A stretch of 64,000 bases of DNA, taken from the NCBI GenBank assembly GCA_949592205.1, contig CATIUR010000001.1, positions 18,119,501-18,183,500 on the forward strand, read 5' to 3'. Below the pieces are notes generated by a model. That model worked only from the letters and a program-made list of their open reading frames with translations. It was not told the DNA's origin and ran no database searches. The translations under genes and the position numbers were made by a program. Each line of letters begins with the position of its first letter. The first letter of the stretch is position 1. Source of the stretch: Helichrysum umbraculigerum (lineage: Eukaryota; Streptophyta; Magnoliopsida; Asterales; Asteraceae). This document shows positions 45,370 through 57,490 of the stretch, piece by piece.

Positions 45370-46156
45370 CAGGGGCGATTTTAGGGTGGGGGCAGTGTGG
45401 GCATCCGCCCCCACCAAGTTTTTACAAGCCGAAATTTTTTTTATAGGTTTCGGTATGATTTGCATATTGCCCCCATAATTAATAAATACAAAATAGTTAA
45501 AATAATTACAATATATGTGTACTTAGCCTAGTGGTGGGGAAGTGAGTGTGTATTCAATAGGTTCAAAGTTCAAACCTCTCTCATTGCATTTTTCTATCTT
45601 TTTTTTTTTAATCCTCCCTAGACTGTTGCATTAATTTTATTTTAAATCCTTTCTATTTTTTCCTTCATTATTAAGGAGTATTTTTTTTCTTATTGTATAT
45701 ATATAATTAATGTAATACTCATTTTTTTTTCCTTTCGACTTCCATCTTATTTTGAATCCGCATAATTTTTATCTTCTTTTTTTTTAATTCTCCCTAGCTT
45801 GTTGCATAAATTTTATTTTTAATCCATTCTAGTTTTTCCTTCATTATTAAGGAGTTTTTTTTCTCATTGTATATATATAATTAATGTAATACTCATTTTT
45901 TTTCCTTTCTACTTCCTTCTATTTTGAATCAGCATAATTGTTAATTAAAGTACAATTTTTCTTTTTTCTTCGTAATCTATAATATTTTCATAAAAAAGGA
46001 AGACATAAATATCATTACCAGAGATGTGTACAATTTTCATTTTTCTTCATAATATACATATGATAATGTTTTAGGATATAAATATGTTAAACATAAGTAT
46101 TTTCGAATCAAAATTTGTAAAAACATCGAAAATAGTTGCTAACTTATGACTTATGA

Positions 46157-46199
<43 letters not shown>

Positions 46200-46394
46200 G
46201 TTGCTAATATATGAATATAAGTTATATTATGTCCATGTGATTAATAATTTGAATTTGATGTTGAACTAAATTCACTTTCGTTCAACTAACATAGTTTTGG
46301 TTGAAGCAATAAAAAAAATTGAATTGATGACCCGCACTCAATGTACGATATTAAATTTCGCCCCCATTCGAATTTTTTTTTGGAGTCGCCCCTG
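45370..46394. mobile_element. hAT-type non-autonomous DNA transposon, 1,025 bp
   Basis: Terminal inverted repeats CAGGGGCGA/TCGCCCCTG, imperfectly extended by C-rich sequence inside, with an 8-bp target duplication CATGATAG at 45362-45369 and 46395-46402. Both are hAT hallmarks. Contents: no ORF, an internal tandem duplication of about 180 bp (about 45600-45780 and 45780-45950) and an AT microsatellite. It lies within the old MULE transposase relic. Confidence 0.93.
46157..46194. repeat. (AT)n microsatellite inside the hAT element
   Basis: About 19 uninterrupted TA/AT dinucleotides. Confidence 0.95.
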
Positions 46395-46402
46395 CATGAT
46401 AG

Positions 46403-46499
46403 TGTTGAACTTCCGAACTTGATTCTCTCCTCGACACAGTAAGCTAAAGTTTTCATTTGTGAGTTCTTAAACTTATCATGAAATTTGTAGACAGAACGT
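46403..46499 (-). pseudogene. MULE transposase relic, middle part
   Basis: The minus strand reads HDKFKNSQMKTLAYCVEE, matching the HF..KFK..L..L.W.AA pattern of MULE transposases. It lies between the hAT element and the younger MULE, in order and orientation with 44870-45361 and 59686-60330. Confidence 0.65.
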
Positions 46500-46738
46500 T
46501 ATAGACAAGGATAAATGATAAAAATCGGCTACGAACTGCCACAAAATGTTCCAAGTATGCAACTTACCAGATAAATTATTCAAGTATGAAACCAACTGAA
46601 TAAACTTGTACTTATGTCAGTAATGTGGTAACCGGTTACCGGTTTGACCAGTCAACTTGAATTTTAAAGCTTTTTAAAAAAAAAAAAAAAATGTGACATG
46701 GATAATAATTGTCACGTGGTAAATTATTTAATTTTTTT

Positions 46739-47675
46739 TTTATTTTTATTTTGGGCGAAAAAAGATTATATTGATGAGGATCAAAAAGATCCAATTAACT
46801 TACACATTGAAGGGTTGTAAGGATCAACCCAAAGTACAATTGAACTTGCAGATACTACCTTGAATCACTAAATTGAACTTGCAAATAGTACCCTAGCCGG
46901 AGTGAAATTACTACAATTGATACAACACATTTGAACTAGAAAACATAAAAAACCCTTGCTTCAATCAAAACGAGCATGTGATGATCTTCATTTGAACCTA
47001 AAGTTTGTCGGACTGCAGTTGATGGCAAGACCATAGATCCACTTGATGAAGATGGTGAAACAAAACATTCGAGCAACCCAGATAACAGAAAATCGGAATC
47101 CAACCCAACCAAACACTTACACCACAATATAAGGGCGAACACCCAAACGGAAAGACACTAAATCATCAGGCTAATGAAACCCATACCTCGAAAAGCCCAG
47201 TCAAGTTAGAACCTACGGTGGAGATGGGAGGCTACTTGACCATCTGAGACATTTGAAACCAACGAAGAGGACTACCAAACTGACCAACGAGGACATCTCC
47301 AAGAGTAACACGGGAATCAAGTCTGAGTGTTGATGAAACCGGGAACGATGACGACGACGCAGACCGAAGTGGGTGGTGGTTCAGCGAGATGCAGGGACGA
47401 ATTCCGGTTAACCACCGGCGTTGGAAGAAGAGAATCACCAAAGAATAACTCGATCTGAAGGAAACGAGGGTCTGATTTTGAAAGAAAAAAGAAACGATTG
47501 AAAGTTACCTTGGTTGGAAGACAGCTAGGGTAGAGAAGGAGCCCTCCGACCTCTGGTCTAATGCCGACGGCCTGAGGCTGTGGTGGCCGGAAAAAGTTAG
47601 ATCTAGAGTTTAAGTGAGATGGAGGGTATGTGAGAGAAAATTACTAGTGTTTATTAGCTAGCTACTAAAAAAAAA
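46739..47675 (-). mobile_element. LINE-like retroposon flanked by a long direct repeat
   Basis: A direct repeat of about 45 bp (ATGTGACATGGATAATAATT onward) occurs at about 46690-46738 and 47676-47720. Between them the minus strand ends in GATCCTCATCAATATAATC, TTTTTTCGCCC and an A-rich tail (46739-46765), the look of a LINE-type 3' end. The interior has short frames only (46936-47142, 47232-47441, minus) with no domain I recognise. A target duplication this long is unusual, so a segmental origin is also possible. Confidence 0.5.
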
Positions 47676-47720
47676 TGTGACATGGATAATAATTGTCACG
47701 TGGTAAATTATTTAATTTAA

Positions 47721-47880
47721 CTTTTTTTTTTAATTTAATTTAATTTTTTTTTATTTAATGGTTATATGGACATTTGTTGGATTTTATTAAATTGAATTAA
47801 AAAGTCAATGATCTAACAAAAGAGTCAACTGTATTATAGTATCAAAACTCATCTTCCCCAATCGATAATTCCACCGTCTT
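47721..47880. other. MULE interior between retroposon and solo LTR
   Basis: AT-rich, no gene. Ends in GTCTT (47876-47880), the left target copy of solo LTR D. Confidence 0.55.
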
Positions 47881-50265
47881 TGTAACACCCCCAAATTCGT
47901 TGATTTAGATTAGCGGAAGCATTTAGTTTGAGTACGGGGGTGCCACAATAACAAAGCATGCATACGTATCAGAGCTTATGATTACAACTGAACATAATAT
48001 ATTAAGATGCCAAATGTAATAGTTACAAGTTAACGATTTATCAAATCGTAAGTTATAAAAAGTTATCAAGTTTACAAAAGTAGATTTCGTAAATATGACT
48101 AAAACAGCTTTTAGTTATACAAAAGAAATCCAGTTGTCAAAAAGTTGGCATCCTAAAGCTTCACGGGTCGCCTAATTCTCCATGTGTGTTGGCGATTCTT
48201 ACATGCGCAGCTAATTCCCTGAAAAACATAGTAAAAGTCAACAACGAGGTTGAGTGAATTCACAGGTTTTATGTTTGCAATCGTAGAGTCGAGTTGTAAG
48301 CACAGTTGTTTAAATCATATACGTTCGCAAATACGTTCACAAATAGTTATTGCCATAACAATCAGGTAAAGTTTAGTGGAATGTTATCCAAAGTATAAGT
48401 TTAGCGGGTTGTTCGCCCAAAGTTTAGTTTACGTGGGATGTTACCCAATACAGATATGTGGGATGTTACCCAAAATGTCAGTTTAAAACACGTGCCGGTC
48501 GTTCTCCAGCGGTTTACAAACAGTACCGGTCGTTCTCCGGCCAAATACGCACGGGTCGTTCTCCCGTTCAAATAAAACAGTTTAATACGCACGGGTCGTT
48601 CTCCCGTCCAAACACTGCTGGTCGTTCTCCAGCGAAACACAGTACCGGTCGTTCTCCGGTCAATACGCATGGGTCGTTCTCCCATCCAAAGACGCACGGG
48701 TCGTTCTCCCGTCCAGTGGCCAGTCGTTCTCTGGCGCTAAAATACGTTGCTGGTCGTTCTCCAGCGTTTTCATAAAAGTACCAGTCGTTCTCCGGCCAAA
48801 TCAAAACAGTTTACCGGTCGTTCTCCGGTCTAGTTAAAACAGTTTGTCAAATAGTTTATCACGTTTGGTTGGTTTATAGTATGAAAATGTTATTTCATAA
48901 ACAAAGTTCGCACAACAGTTCAATAGTTCAAAGTACTCTAATAGTTCGAGTAAAACACGTATGATAAACAATCATGTAAGTAAAGGCAGTTATGGCAATT
49001 AATAAAACAGTTAAACAGTTGACTATGTTTTCCACCCCTGTTCAAAAGCAGTTAAAACCGTAAAAGTAGGGGCTGTGAACTCACCTGTTCGAGTTAAGTA
49101 GTTGTGCGAGTGCTAGCAAACCTAAGCCCAAGTACAGTCCGAGATCTCCTAACGTCCTAAACGTATGAGATTAATAAGTATGTGGATGTCTAAGCTAATC
49201 ATCCATGCTAGTGTTCGTACAACCAAGTTATGTCCAAAGTATTTGTTAAACGTTTACGTTGTATTTCGTTGTTTGTGAAAATGTATACGACTTGTTGGTG
49301 ATGTTTTGAAACAATAGTTCAAAAATGTTATTATCTCATTTGCTACAGTACTGCTACAGTACTATTTTTGGGCCAAAAGCGACGTAGTCGCCTGTTCAAC
49401 GAACAGCTTAAAAATCAACGAGTTTTGGGTCGATTTGGACGTTTTTGGTTGTATAAAACGCTAAAATATGATAATCCAAGTATACTAAACATGAAATATT
49501 AACTAAAGCTACAAAATCTAGGAATTGACGGGATTTGTCGGAAACTTACGAGTGTCAGTTTTGAAATCCGGAAAGATGGAAAGATAGATCGTAGTCTCGT
49601 GGTCGTTTTTCTCTATTTTGTTTGTTGATTCGGCGTCGTTTGATGGTAGTTTTCTTTGATTTTGTGAAGGTGGTGTGGTGGAGTTTGAAAGAGAGAGAGA
49701 GAGAGATGAAAAAGATGGTGATGGTGGAAATGAAAAGGAAATGGGGGGAGGTGGATGGGGTTTTGTTCCCCATTTTCCGTCTCCGTGTTTGCGCTCCGTG
49801 TTTGTTTACCCGATCGTTATTTATTAAATTTATTTTAACTAGTACATTTTTAATTACCTATTTTATTTTATTTTAATTAGGATCTTTTATAAAATTCATA
49901 AAATTTAGTTATACAATTTTTGACTCTGTTTATTTTTAATTATACATTTTAACGTTTTTGCGTTATAAAATGATTTGTAATTATTTTTGTCAAAATGTTT
50001 AATTGTTAATATCGTTATTTAATAATTTCGTTTTATTAAATAATTTTGTTCACCAACAGCCGTATATTTTTGTCGCGTTTGTTTTAAAATTCGATTCGTA
50101 TGTAATTACATCTAAATACAAATTCGTAATACTACGCGTATTATCTAGTTGGGCTTTGCTAGACTTACCTCTAAAATGTGTTGTGAATTCACTCAAGTAG
50201 GGAATTAGCCTAATAATGCAAGTGATTAACGTTAATAATCGCGTTCAAATTTGCGGGGTGTTACA
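47881..50265 (-). repeat. Solo LTR D (Tekay-type), 2,385 bp, with TSD
   Basis: TGTAACACCC...GGGTGTTACA with target duplication GTCTT at 47876-47880 and 50266-50270; no internal region remains, so LTR-LTR recombination has removed it. Family resemblance to A, B and C: donor-like GTAAGTTTCCGACAA (49549-49535), CACCAACAGCCG block, ACAGGTGAGTT (about 49080), GCTTCCGC near the PBS end. It carries the most striking hairpin array of the window (48377-48829) and a few GCGAC-GTA-GTCGC-type hairpins (about 49379-49391). Confidence 0.95.
48377..48829. repeat. Sixteen hairpins with covarying stems and constant loops, solo LTR D
   Basis: Twelve copies of loop TCGTTCT (48494-48829); nine have perfect 5-bp stems of five kinds: ACGGG/CCCGT (three), GCTGG/CCAGC (two), ACCGG/CCGGT (two), ATGGG/CCCAT and GCCAG/CTGGC. 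Three are one or two mismatches off. Just before them are TGGA-ATGTTA-TCCA (48377), GGG-TTGTTCG-CCC (48406) and TGGG-ATGTTA-CCCA twice (48434, 48459). Spacers between hairpins are AT-rich and variable. Confidence 0.95.
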
Positions 50266-50270
50266 GTCTT

Positions 50271-51414
50271 CTTCCCTACGAAAATCAAAACTCACAACCA
50301 CTTACTGATTATGACACCTCCAAAATATACTAATTAACTAAAAACATTCACAAAAATAGATAATCCATGGGTCGATTTCCAGTGCGGCTTTCATTGAAAT
50401 CGGTAAGTGATTTCCGATTTGTAACCAACGTTGCCGGAATTTGCAGGTGATTTCGAAGGTATCTACGGCAGAGGGCTCAAACGTGTTTCCAGAGACCTCC
50501 GATTTTAGTCGTGTCTTCCAACACCACCAGCCATCACCCATGTCGTTTTCTGGCCAAACCCTCACCCAAGCTACCTGAAAACGTCACTAGTAGATCTAGC
50601 CGGAATTTGCTCGAACATGTTTCCAGCTGACAATTTATGTTTGGTGGTTGGATGTGAAAGACTTATTTCTTTGGATTTCGGATCTGATTTTTTTTTTTTT
50701 TTTTTTGGATATTAGATTTTGTTGTACTTCATTTGGATTTGAATAATATGTTCGCATTTGAGTTATTTCATATACAATGAAGCTCCACCGGAGTAGCTCC
50801 GGCGCCGGTTCCGTCGAAGTTACCGGAAACTGATCAGGTGCATTAGTCAGTACCAGTTGACGGAATGGAAGTCTCCGGCGAACTCGTTTTGGAAGAAGAC
50901 GTGTGTACGTTTTTCGATCAGGATACTTCAACGTGCCGGAAAACCTAGCCGGAGAAGTCTCATTCGTATTGAACAAGCAGAAGTGATTAGACGAATAATT
51001 ATTATCATCAAATTCGTTTTCCGATGATACGATCATGATTACTTCCCATGCCGGAAACAAAATTGAAGTTGAATAATCGTCAATTAGGTTAATGTAAAAT
51101 TGTAATTGCAGTAACAATTGATTGGATAAAAGTTATAAAAAAAACTTTGTTAAATTTAGAAAGTGTATATAAACTGATTGTGTTTGTGATTTGATTTAAT
51201 GATTTAATGATTAATATAATTTTAATATAATAATGTTACTAAATTACTCCATCTAATTACAAAATGTAATGAATTTCAATTTTAAACATTTTAGATTTGA
51301 CGTGGACGTTTACATGTACCGATGTACGTGCAACATGGCAGAAAATATCAACGTGGCAGCTGACGTGTTAGCCTAGTCAGCTTCTTAAAACTTCAAACGG
51401 TAATAATGAACTTT
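50271..51414. other. MULE interior, gene-like composition, no recognised gene
   Basis: GC content rises relative to neighbours. The minus frame 50635-51117 (160 codons) has no motif that I know and contains a poly-Lys run from a T-run, so I do not call it a gene. Words such as GAAATCGGTAAGTGA and TTTGCAGGTGA look like splice sites. A captured host-gene fragment (Pack-MULE) is possible but unproven. Confidence 0.4.
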
Positions 51415-51419
51415 GTAAA

Positions 51420-53490
51420 TATAACACCCCTCGTTTCATTATAAACAATAATATAATAATTGCGACTCGGAAGCGTATATTTATAAACATTCTATCAATG
51501 TACTCAAAATGTCAGTAAACTTTTTCAAATCAAATACGTGACATCTCAACAATTCGGTGTTATATAATTCAAAACATTTCTATGGCTATTAAATTAACAT
51601 AAGAGTACAGCCTGTCAAACATTCCATCCAGTCAAAACACTTCCTGCCCTGCCCAATATGTCCCATCTATTTCAACCTGCAGGAAGAACTGTGGTGGGGT
51701 TAGCATAAAGCTAAGTGAATAAAACTATAAGCAACAGTACAGCTTAGCATAACAATCTGTTTACATCAAATTAACAATAAACTGAAAATCAATCAATCAC
51801 TAATTCACACAACTTCTAATCAAGCATTATCAACCGTCATGAGGACCGGTGGCTCCTGAGACACCCTAATACCGGTTTGGTACTCAAGGAACTCTTATCA
51901 ATCATCTGTATTGGCCTATACAGAATTACCGGTAACCAGTTGTTAATTACACACGACCTAGATCTATAAACCAACATTTCAAGTTTCAAGATCTCCTGTC
52001 GTCTACAATAACAACCAAGTCCAACTGTCAAGTCAAGTTGACCTCAGAATCTTACATACTAGCTCAAACAGCCAAGTAAGCAAACCACCACACTAACATG
52101 GCAAGATATCTCAACAGATTCATCATATCAAAGTAATACTATAAATTACTTTTTGTAAATCAAATCATTACAACTAAATCACACTGAGGTTACAGATCCA
52201 CTCACCGACACCTCAGCTGCAAGCTCAGAAGTCTAATATTACTGAGCCTTCTACACATCTGAGAATACAATCAATAAACAATGAGTTAGTAACTTGTATC
52301 AACTGATAATACTTATGTAATTAACATCGTTACACAATCATAACATAATTACATGTATCAAGTGATCCCTAAGATCACAGCAACAAAAGTTCAATTCGGA
52401 ACATAATCAAAAAGTCCCGAATTAAGGTCCAAAAACTGTAAAATGCCATTTTCGACCCCTAAACGACCCCGAATGGCCAAAAACTGACTAGGCTATAATA
52501 TATAGCTTTGATCAGTGGGCCGTTTTCGAGTGACCATATAAATTTCAGCCCAATCGGAGTTTAAAGACAATTTGTCAATTTTTCCGTGGCAAAAATCACT
52601 ACTAAACACTTATGCACTTTTGAAATTTTACAAAAAGTACTGACAAACGCGATCCAGAAAACAATGGTGGGATCGCGTTCCTCTTTGTAAAATAATTCTG
52701 TGACAAATTATAACTAAGCAACGCGATCCGGACAAATTCTTGGGATCGCGTTCCCAAGAACAAAACTCGTCCGATTCCTTTTATAACTAACGAACGCGAT
52801 CCTGGCTAGGGTTCTGGGATCGCGTTTGAGCCTTTTTCAGCTCATCTTCATCCCTGATCAAACCCTAACCTACGGGTTTAATACCCAAATCACCCAAACT
52901 CGATTTCTAACTGTTTTAAACACCTAATAACTTCACATAATCAATATGCAACAGTTATAACGAAGTTCTAACATTCAAATTCATGTTTTTCAATCCAAAT
53001 CAATCAATTCAAAACTTATAAACTATTTGATTCAATTCAAACTTACCTCTCAATTGAAGAACACTAAATTGAAAGATAATAATGGTGAAACTAGAATCAA
53101 TCATAGCTCCAATTCGTAGGTTTCAAGTTTCTGATTTGGATTTCATAAGGTTTATGTGAGTTTTGAAGTTTCTAATGAACTTTCCTAAAGAGGAAAGTTA
53201 TATATATAAGTCGGCCTAACAAACCGCCTTCAATTATACGGGTATAATTTAATACCCCATCTCAATCTATTGTCTGGAACCCGAAAACCATTTGCGAGTC
53301 CAAACATTTTATTGTTCCGTCAACTATATTAATTTACAACAATTAATAATTCACTTATCACATTGGAATATTCGACTCCTATTTCAATTATTTCAACTAT
53401 TTCAAACAATATTATTTCCAAACACATTTAAATACTAATTTAAATCAAGAAATAATACAAAACAACTAGGTCCATTTCGAGGATGTTACA
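51420..53490 (-). repeat. 3' LTR of element E
   Basis: TATAACACCCC...GATGTTACA. GTAAGTTT (complement of AAACTTAC at 53039-53046) sits where the other families have their donor-like site. Holds three AACGCGATCC hairpins (52646-52826). Confidence 0.93.
52646..52826. repeat. Triple AACGCGATCC/GGATCGCGTT hairpin, element E LTR copy 1
   Basis: Identical 10-bp arms at 52646-52655/52670-52679, 52720-52729/52743-52752 and 52793-52802/52817-52826, with unrelated 13-14 base loops. Confidence 0.93.
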
Positions 53491-53505
53491 ACTCTCCTCC
53501 CCTTA
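53491..53505 (-). other. Polypurine tract of element E
   Basis: The minus strand reads TAAGGGGAGGAGAGT against the LTR. Confidence 0.82.
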
Positions 53506-56500
53506 AAGAGATTTCGTCCCCGAAATCTAACCTCCATCAATCTAACTAATGTGATATAATCACATATATCTTAACATACATTTGTCCTCAATAGCAACTT
53601 ACAACTATACTTAGACTGTTTGAATTCTTTCCACATGCACATATCAAAATGTACATGCTTCTATCTTTTTCTATGCACACATACAGTGCATCTAATCAAT
53701 ATCATCAATCAGATATATCTTATAGACAAACACTTACTTTAACAAGTGAAACCTACAATCACTTAATCAACAAATAAAACTTAACATTACTTAATAGGTT
53801 TATGCAACCCGAAATTAGCAACATGCTAAAATCTTTAACCTATTCTCACTGTTCATCACTGTTAACAATAAAATAGCAGCAACAATATCCCAACAATAGT
53901 GTTTATTAAACCCCAATGTACCTAGCAACATTGAAATATAATTCAGCTCACGACCAACAATCAGTCTAATATACAGATCACAATCTTAAGTCTTTACCAT
54001 CAAAGATCTGAAATTCAAATCTAGGTCAGCTTTTCACCCAAAAGTTTCATACCTATGCTCTTTTGTACAACCTATAATGTTCACATATCATTTCAATCAT
54101 ATGAAATTCTTTACTTAAAAGTAATCCAGATTCATATCACCTTAATAAGCAAAGCAGAAGTCACACTCAGTAGGTAAAACTACAATCAACAAGTACTTTT
54201 CTCAATCAGCAAAAGTACTACAATCAATCTTACCTACAATTAACCAACCTCTACATTGACTTTTTTCCACTTGTAATTCCTTTCATTACTACCTATCAAT
54301 TGTCAACAACATCAAAGTCGACAACAACTACTGCTCAAACAATAATCACAACACTAGTGATTATACATTCCAGTACACCTATCAGTACTTTAATATTTGT
54401 CTTCAAACTCTAACTAACCATCAAGTTAGAATTTATATACTATTAAACTGGTAAGACATCAAAATCTATTCTTAGCAACCAGTTATTTCAACTCAACCTT
54501 ACAATCATAAACTACTAATCACAAGCCATTAGAAAATTATACAACTTTAACCACCCAATCATTCAACACTAGATCCCGTCAATCTAGCAACTAAGTCAAT
54601 CTTAATCCACATATTATGATACTACAGGTCAAGCATCACAATATCACATTATCAAAATGTGCTACTTTCCAACACATTTCCAACAAAATCTACATCAAGT
54701 TAATCACAATTAACTAACCTCCACATATCTTATGGCATATTTTAATTCATTCTATTAAAACTTATCATGCCATTTATTATCATGTATACCACACATACAT
54801 ACCTACACAATTTCAAGGTTTCTCTTACTCTCTAACACATACAATTTCTTAAAATATGAACAATCATTCAATTCATATTTCCTCAATTTATCAAACAAAG
54901 ATTAACTAAATCTTTAACACCATCCAATTCCAGATATACTTTCATATTATACCTTATTTGGATCTAATCCCAGTTTTTCCACTTTATCACTTACTTTACT
55001 TGTATACTATCAACAAATAACTAAAGAATTCATCCAATTCTTTCAATACTTAAGTAATTCACCATAAGGTACAAATCAACATAGACAACTATTAATAATA
55101 ACTTTCAATTATTTCTTATCTCACCTTCTTACCCAATCAAAGCTATCATCACAAGCTTCACACACTAGTAAGATTTTCTTATCACAATTCTAATCAATGT
55201 GATTTAATTATTCCAACATATCTTAGCAAATTATAACTGTCATATCAAACAATGGCATTATATTCGTATAATTCTTTAACACATATTCAGTTCAAATATC
55301 AAATATTACTTAACTGAATACTCAATTATACTTAACACTATTTCAATTACTTAATACTAGCCTTAAGTAATTAATCAAGTTTCACAAACTTAGACAATTC
55401 ATCTATCTCCTCTGGATCTTAAATGACCCCCTTCAACATAATTTAAGAAAATCTAGGAATTCAATCATATTCCATACAATCATAACATTTCAATCTATGT
55501 TAGACTATTTCAACACACACAGTTGACTAAATGTCAACTTTGATTTAAATCAACCAATCAATAAAATCCTCTAACTGCTTTTTCTCAAGTTTGACCTATC
55601 CTCAAACCAATCACAAGCAATTAATTTTATACAGAGTTCTCTATTCATGGTTTGACTTTCAAAGTTAACATACCATCAATATTAACTCACAACAAACCAT
55701 TTCATCTTATATGTTCACCTTCAAACATATATTTTAAATTATTACTTTCAATAATCTTATCAATCTTTTACAAGGACAAGGTCAACCTACATCAATCTTG
55801 GCTCCATACAAGCCATTTCATATTGTATGTTTACTTTTAAACATATACTTCAAATTATTACATTCAATAATACTAGAAATTCCTCAAGCAAGACAATATC
55901 AACCTATTTCAACTTTGGCTTCATACAAGCCAAATACAAAATAGTGACTCATTTAAACACTATCAAATTCGCCTACATGTAATCTATCACAATCAATCAC
56001 AATTACATATTCAACACAATCAAATTAGTCACTTAGGTTTATCATCAAAGCCTCTATCAATGACAACTATCATTTACACTCTCACCTTTACAGTCTAAAG
56101 GTCACAGTTCTATCAACTGATTGTTTTCTTATCAAAACAACTATTAAACAACTTAGCATACTATCATGCTCCATTTCCAAAATCACATTACATTTCTTTT
56201 ATACCAAGTAGCCTCAACAAGTTCATGTGACACAGCATAATATAACAACGGTGATCAGGCGTTGCAAGATTATGTTCTTCACAATCCATTCTCAGGCTAC
56301 TCTACATTATAATTATCAATGTGATCTATTCTCATCTCATATGATTTCAAATCAATCAAAATTCATTTAATAGTTTCTAACAGCTGATACATACTCAAAT
56401 CAGCTTACTACTTACATATTCAACCTTACATATGCAAGCCATCTCACATAATTTATTTTCAACAACTGAATTACTCAGTATATCTACTGGTCTGAAATCT

Positions 56501-57470
56501 CAAACATATGATAACCTATCATCATAATTTCAATACTTAACACAATTCAATGTCTCTACTTACTACAAAATTCAGGACACATCTTAATTAATTATCATTA
56601 CTTTGACATATGCTTTACTATCAAGCATCACTGTCACAACAAGCCTACTCAATCATGTTACTATAAACATTTCATTTACTAATTCACAATTGACTAGAAA
56701 GACCTATCACTTTCTCATTCAATTTAGCTTTATCATAAGTTATTTTCCTCATAAACTTATTCATCTTGGTTTAACTCAAGTGTTTAACTACAATCAAAAC
56801 ATATCATGTAGTCACATAACCACATATTTTCTCAATTAGCAGTCATCCTCAAATCAAATGACACCACAGTTCTTAAACAGGATTCAAATCACACCCTGTA
56901 ACCAATCTACTAATATAATACTATCAATTATCTTGTCTCACCAATAAAGACACTCCTTAAGTTCCAACATCAATCTTGCTAAAACCTTAATCAATTCTTT
57001 TCTGCTTACTTAACCACATTTCTGCATTTTCAATTCAATCATAAATACTCACAACAATGAACATCTCATTTAACATTTCTCTCTTCATGTCAACATATAG
57101 CAATCATTAGTTGACTCAAAACTGGGGAATCATATCAGTCTGACTCAATTAACTTCACAACAAAGCTTACTCAACATAACAGAGTAAACAATTCAAGTTA
57201 ATTTAAATTAACACAGGCTTATCGAAGATTACCTGACAAATCTTAAGCCCACAAGTGTTGAGGAAACATGAAATATACCAATCAGATAATCATGTTCCTC
57301 CGTCTCTGCAATTAAACAACAACTTCACAACTTGTTAAGGGTTAGTACATATTCAACTAACTACCTTCTCATACATATACTAATCAACTAAACCCACACC
57401 TTCTGGAATGTTTGACTCAACTCAATCAAAGTTTAGGATTGAACATTCTATCATGTCCAATTCACCCAAA
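53506..57470 (-). other. Non-coding internal region of element E, strongly strand-asymmetric
   Basis: No ORF above about 78 codons on either strand. The plus strand is rich in A, T and C and very poor in G: in sampled lines C outnumbers G roughly 2.5- to 5-fold. The element's sense strand is therefore C-poor. No similarity to gag or pol is visible. Confidence 0.85.
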
Positions 57471-57487
57471 CTATTGCTCTGATACCA
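57471..57487 (-). other. Primer-binding site, initiator tRNA-Met, element E
   Basis: The minus strand reads TGGTATCAGAGCAATAG, three bases from the 5' LTR. Confidence 0.9.
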
Positions 57488-57490
57488 ACT

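Noticed and set aside
48401..48804. Arg/Pro-rich frames on both strands in solo LTR D
   Set aside because: By-products of the repeated hairpin words; the LTR itself is bounded by a TSD and needs no protein.
50635..51117. 160-codon minus frame
   Set aside because: No known motif, Lys run from a T-run, and no splice or start support. Kept only as a possible captured fragment.
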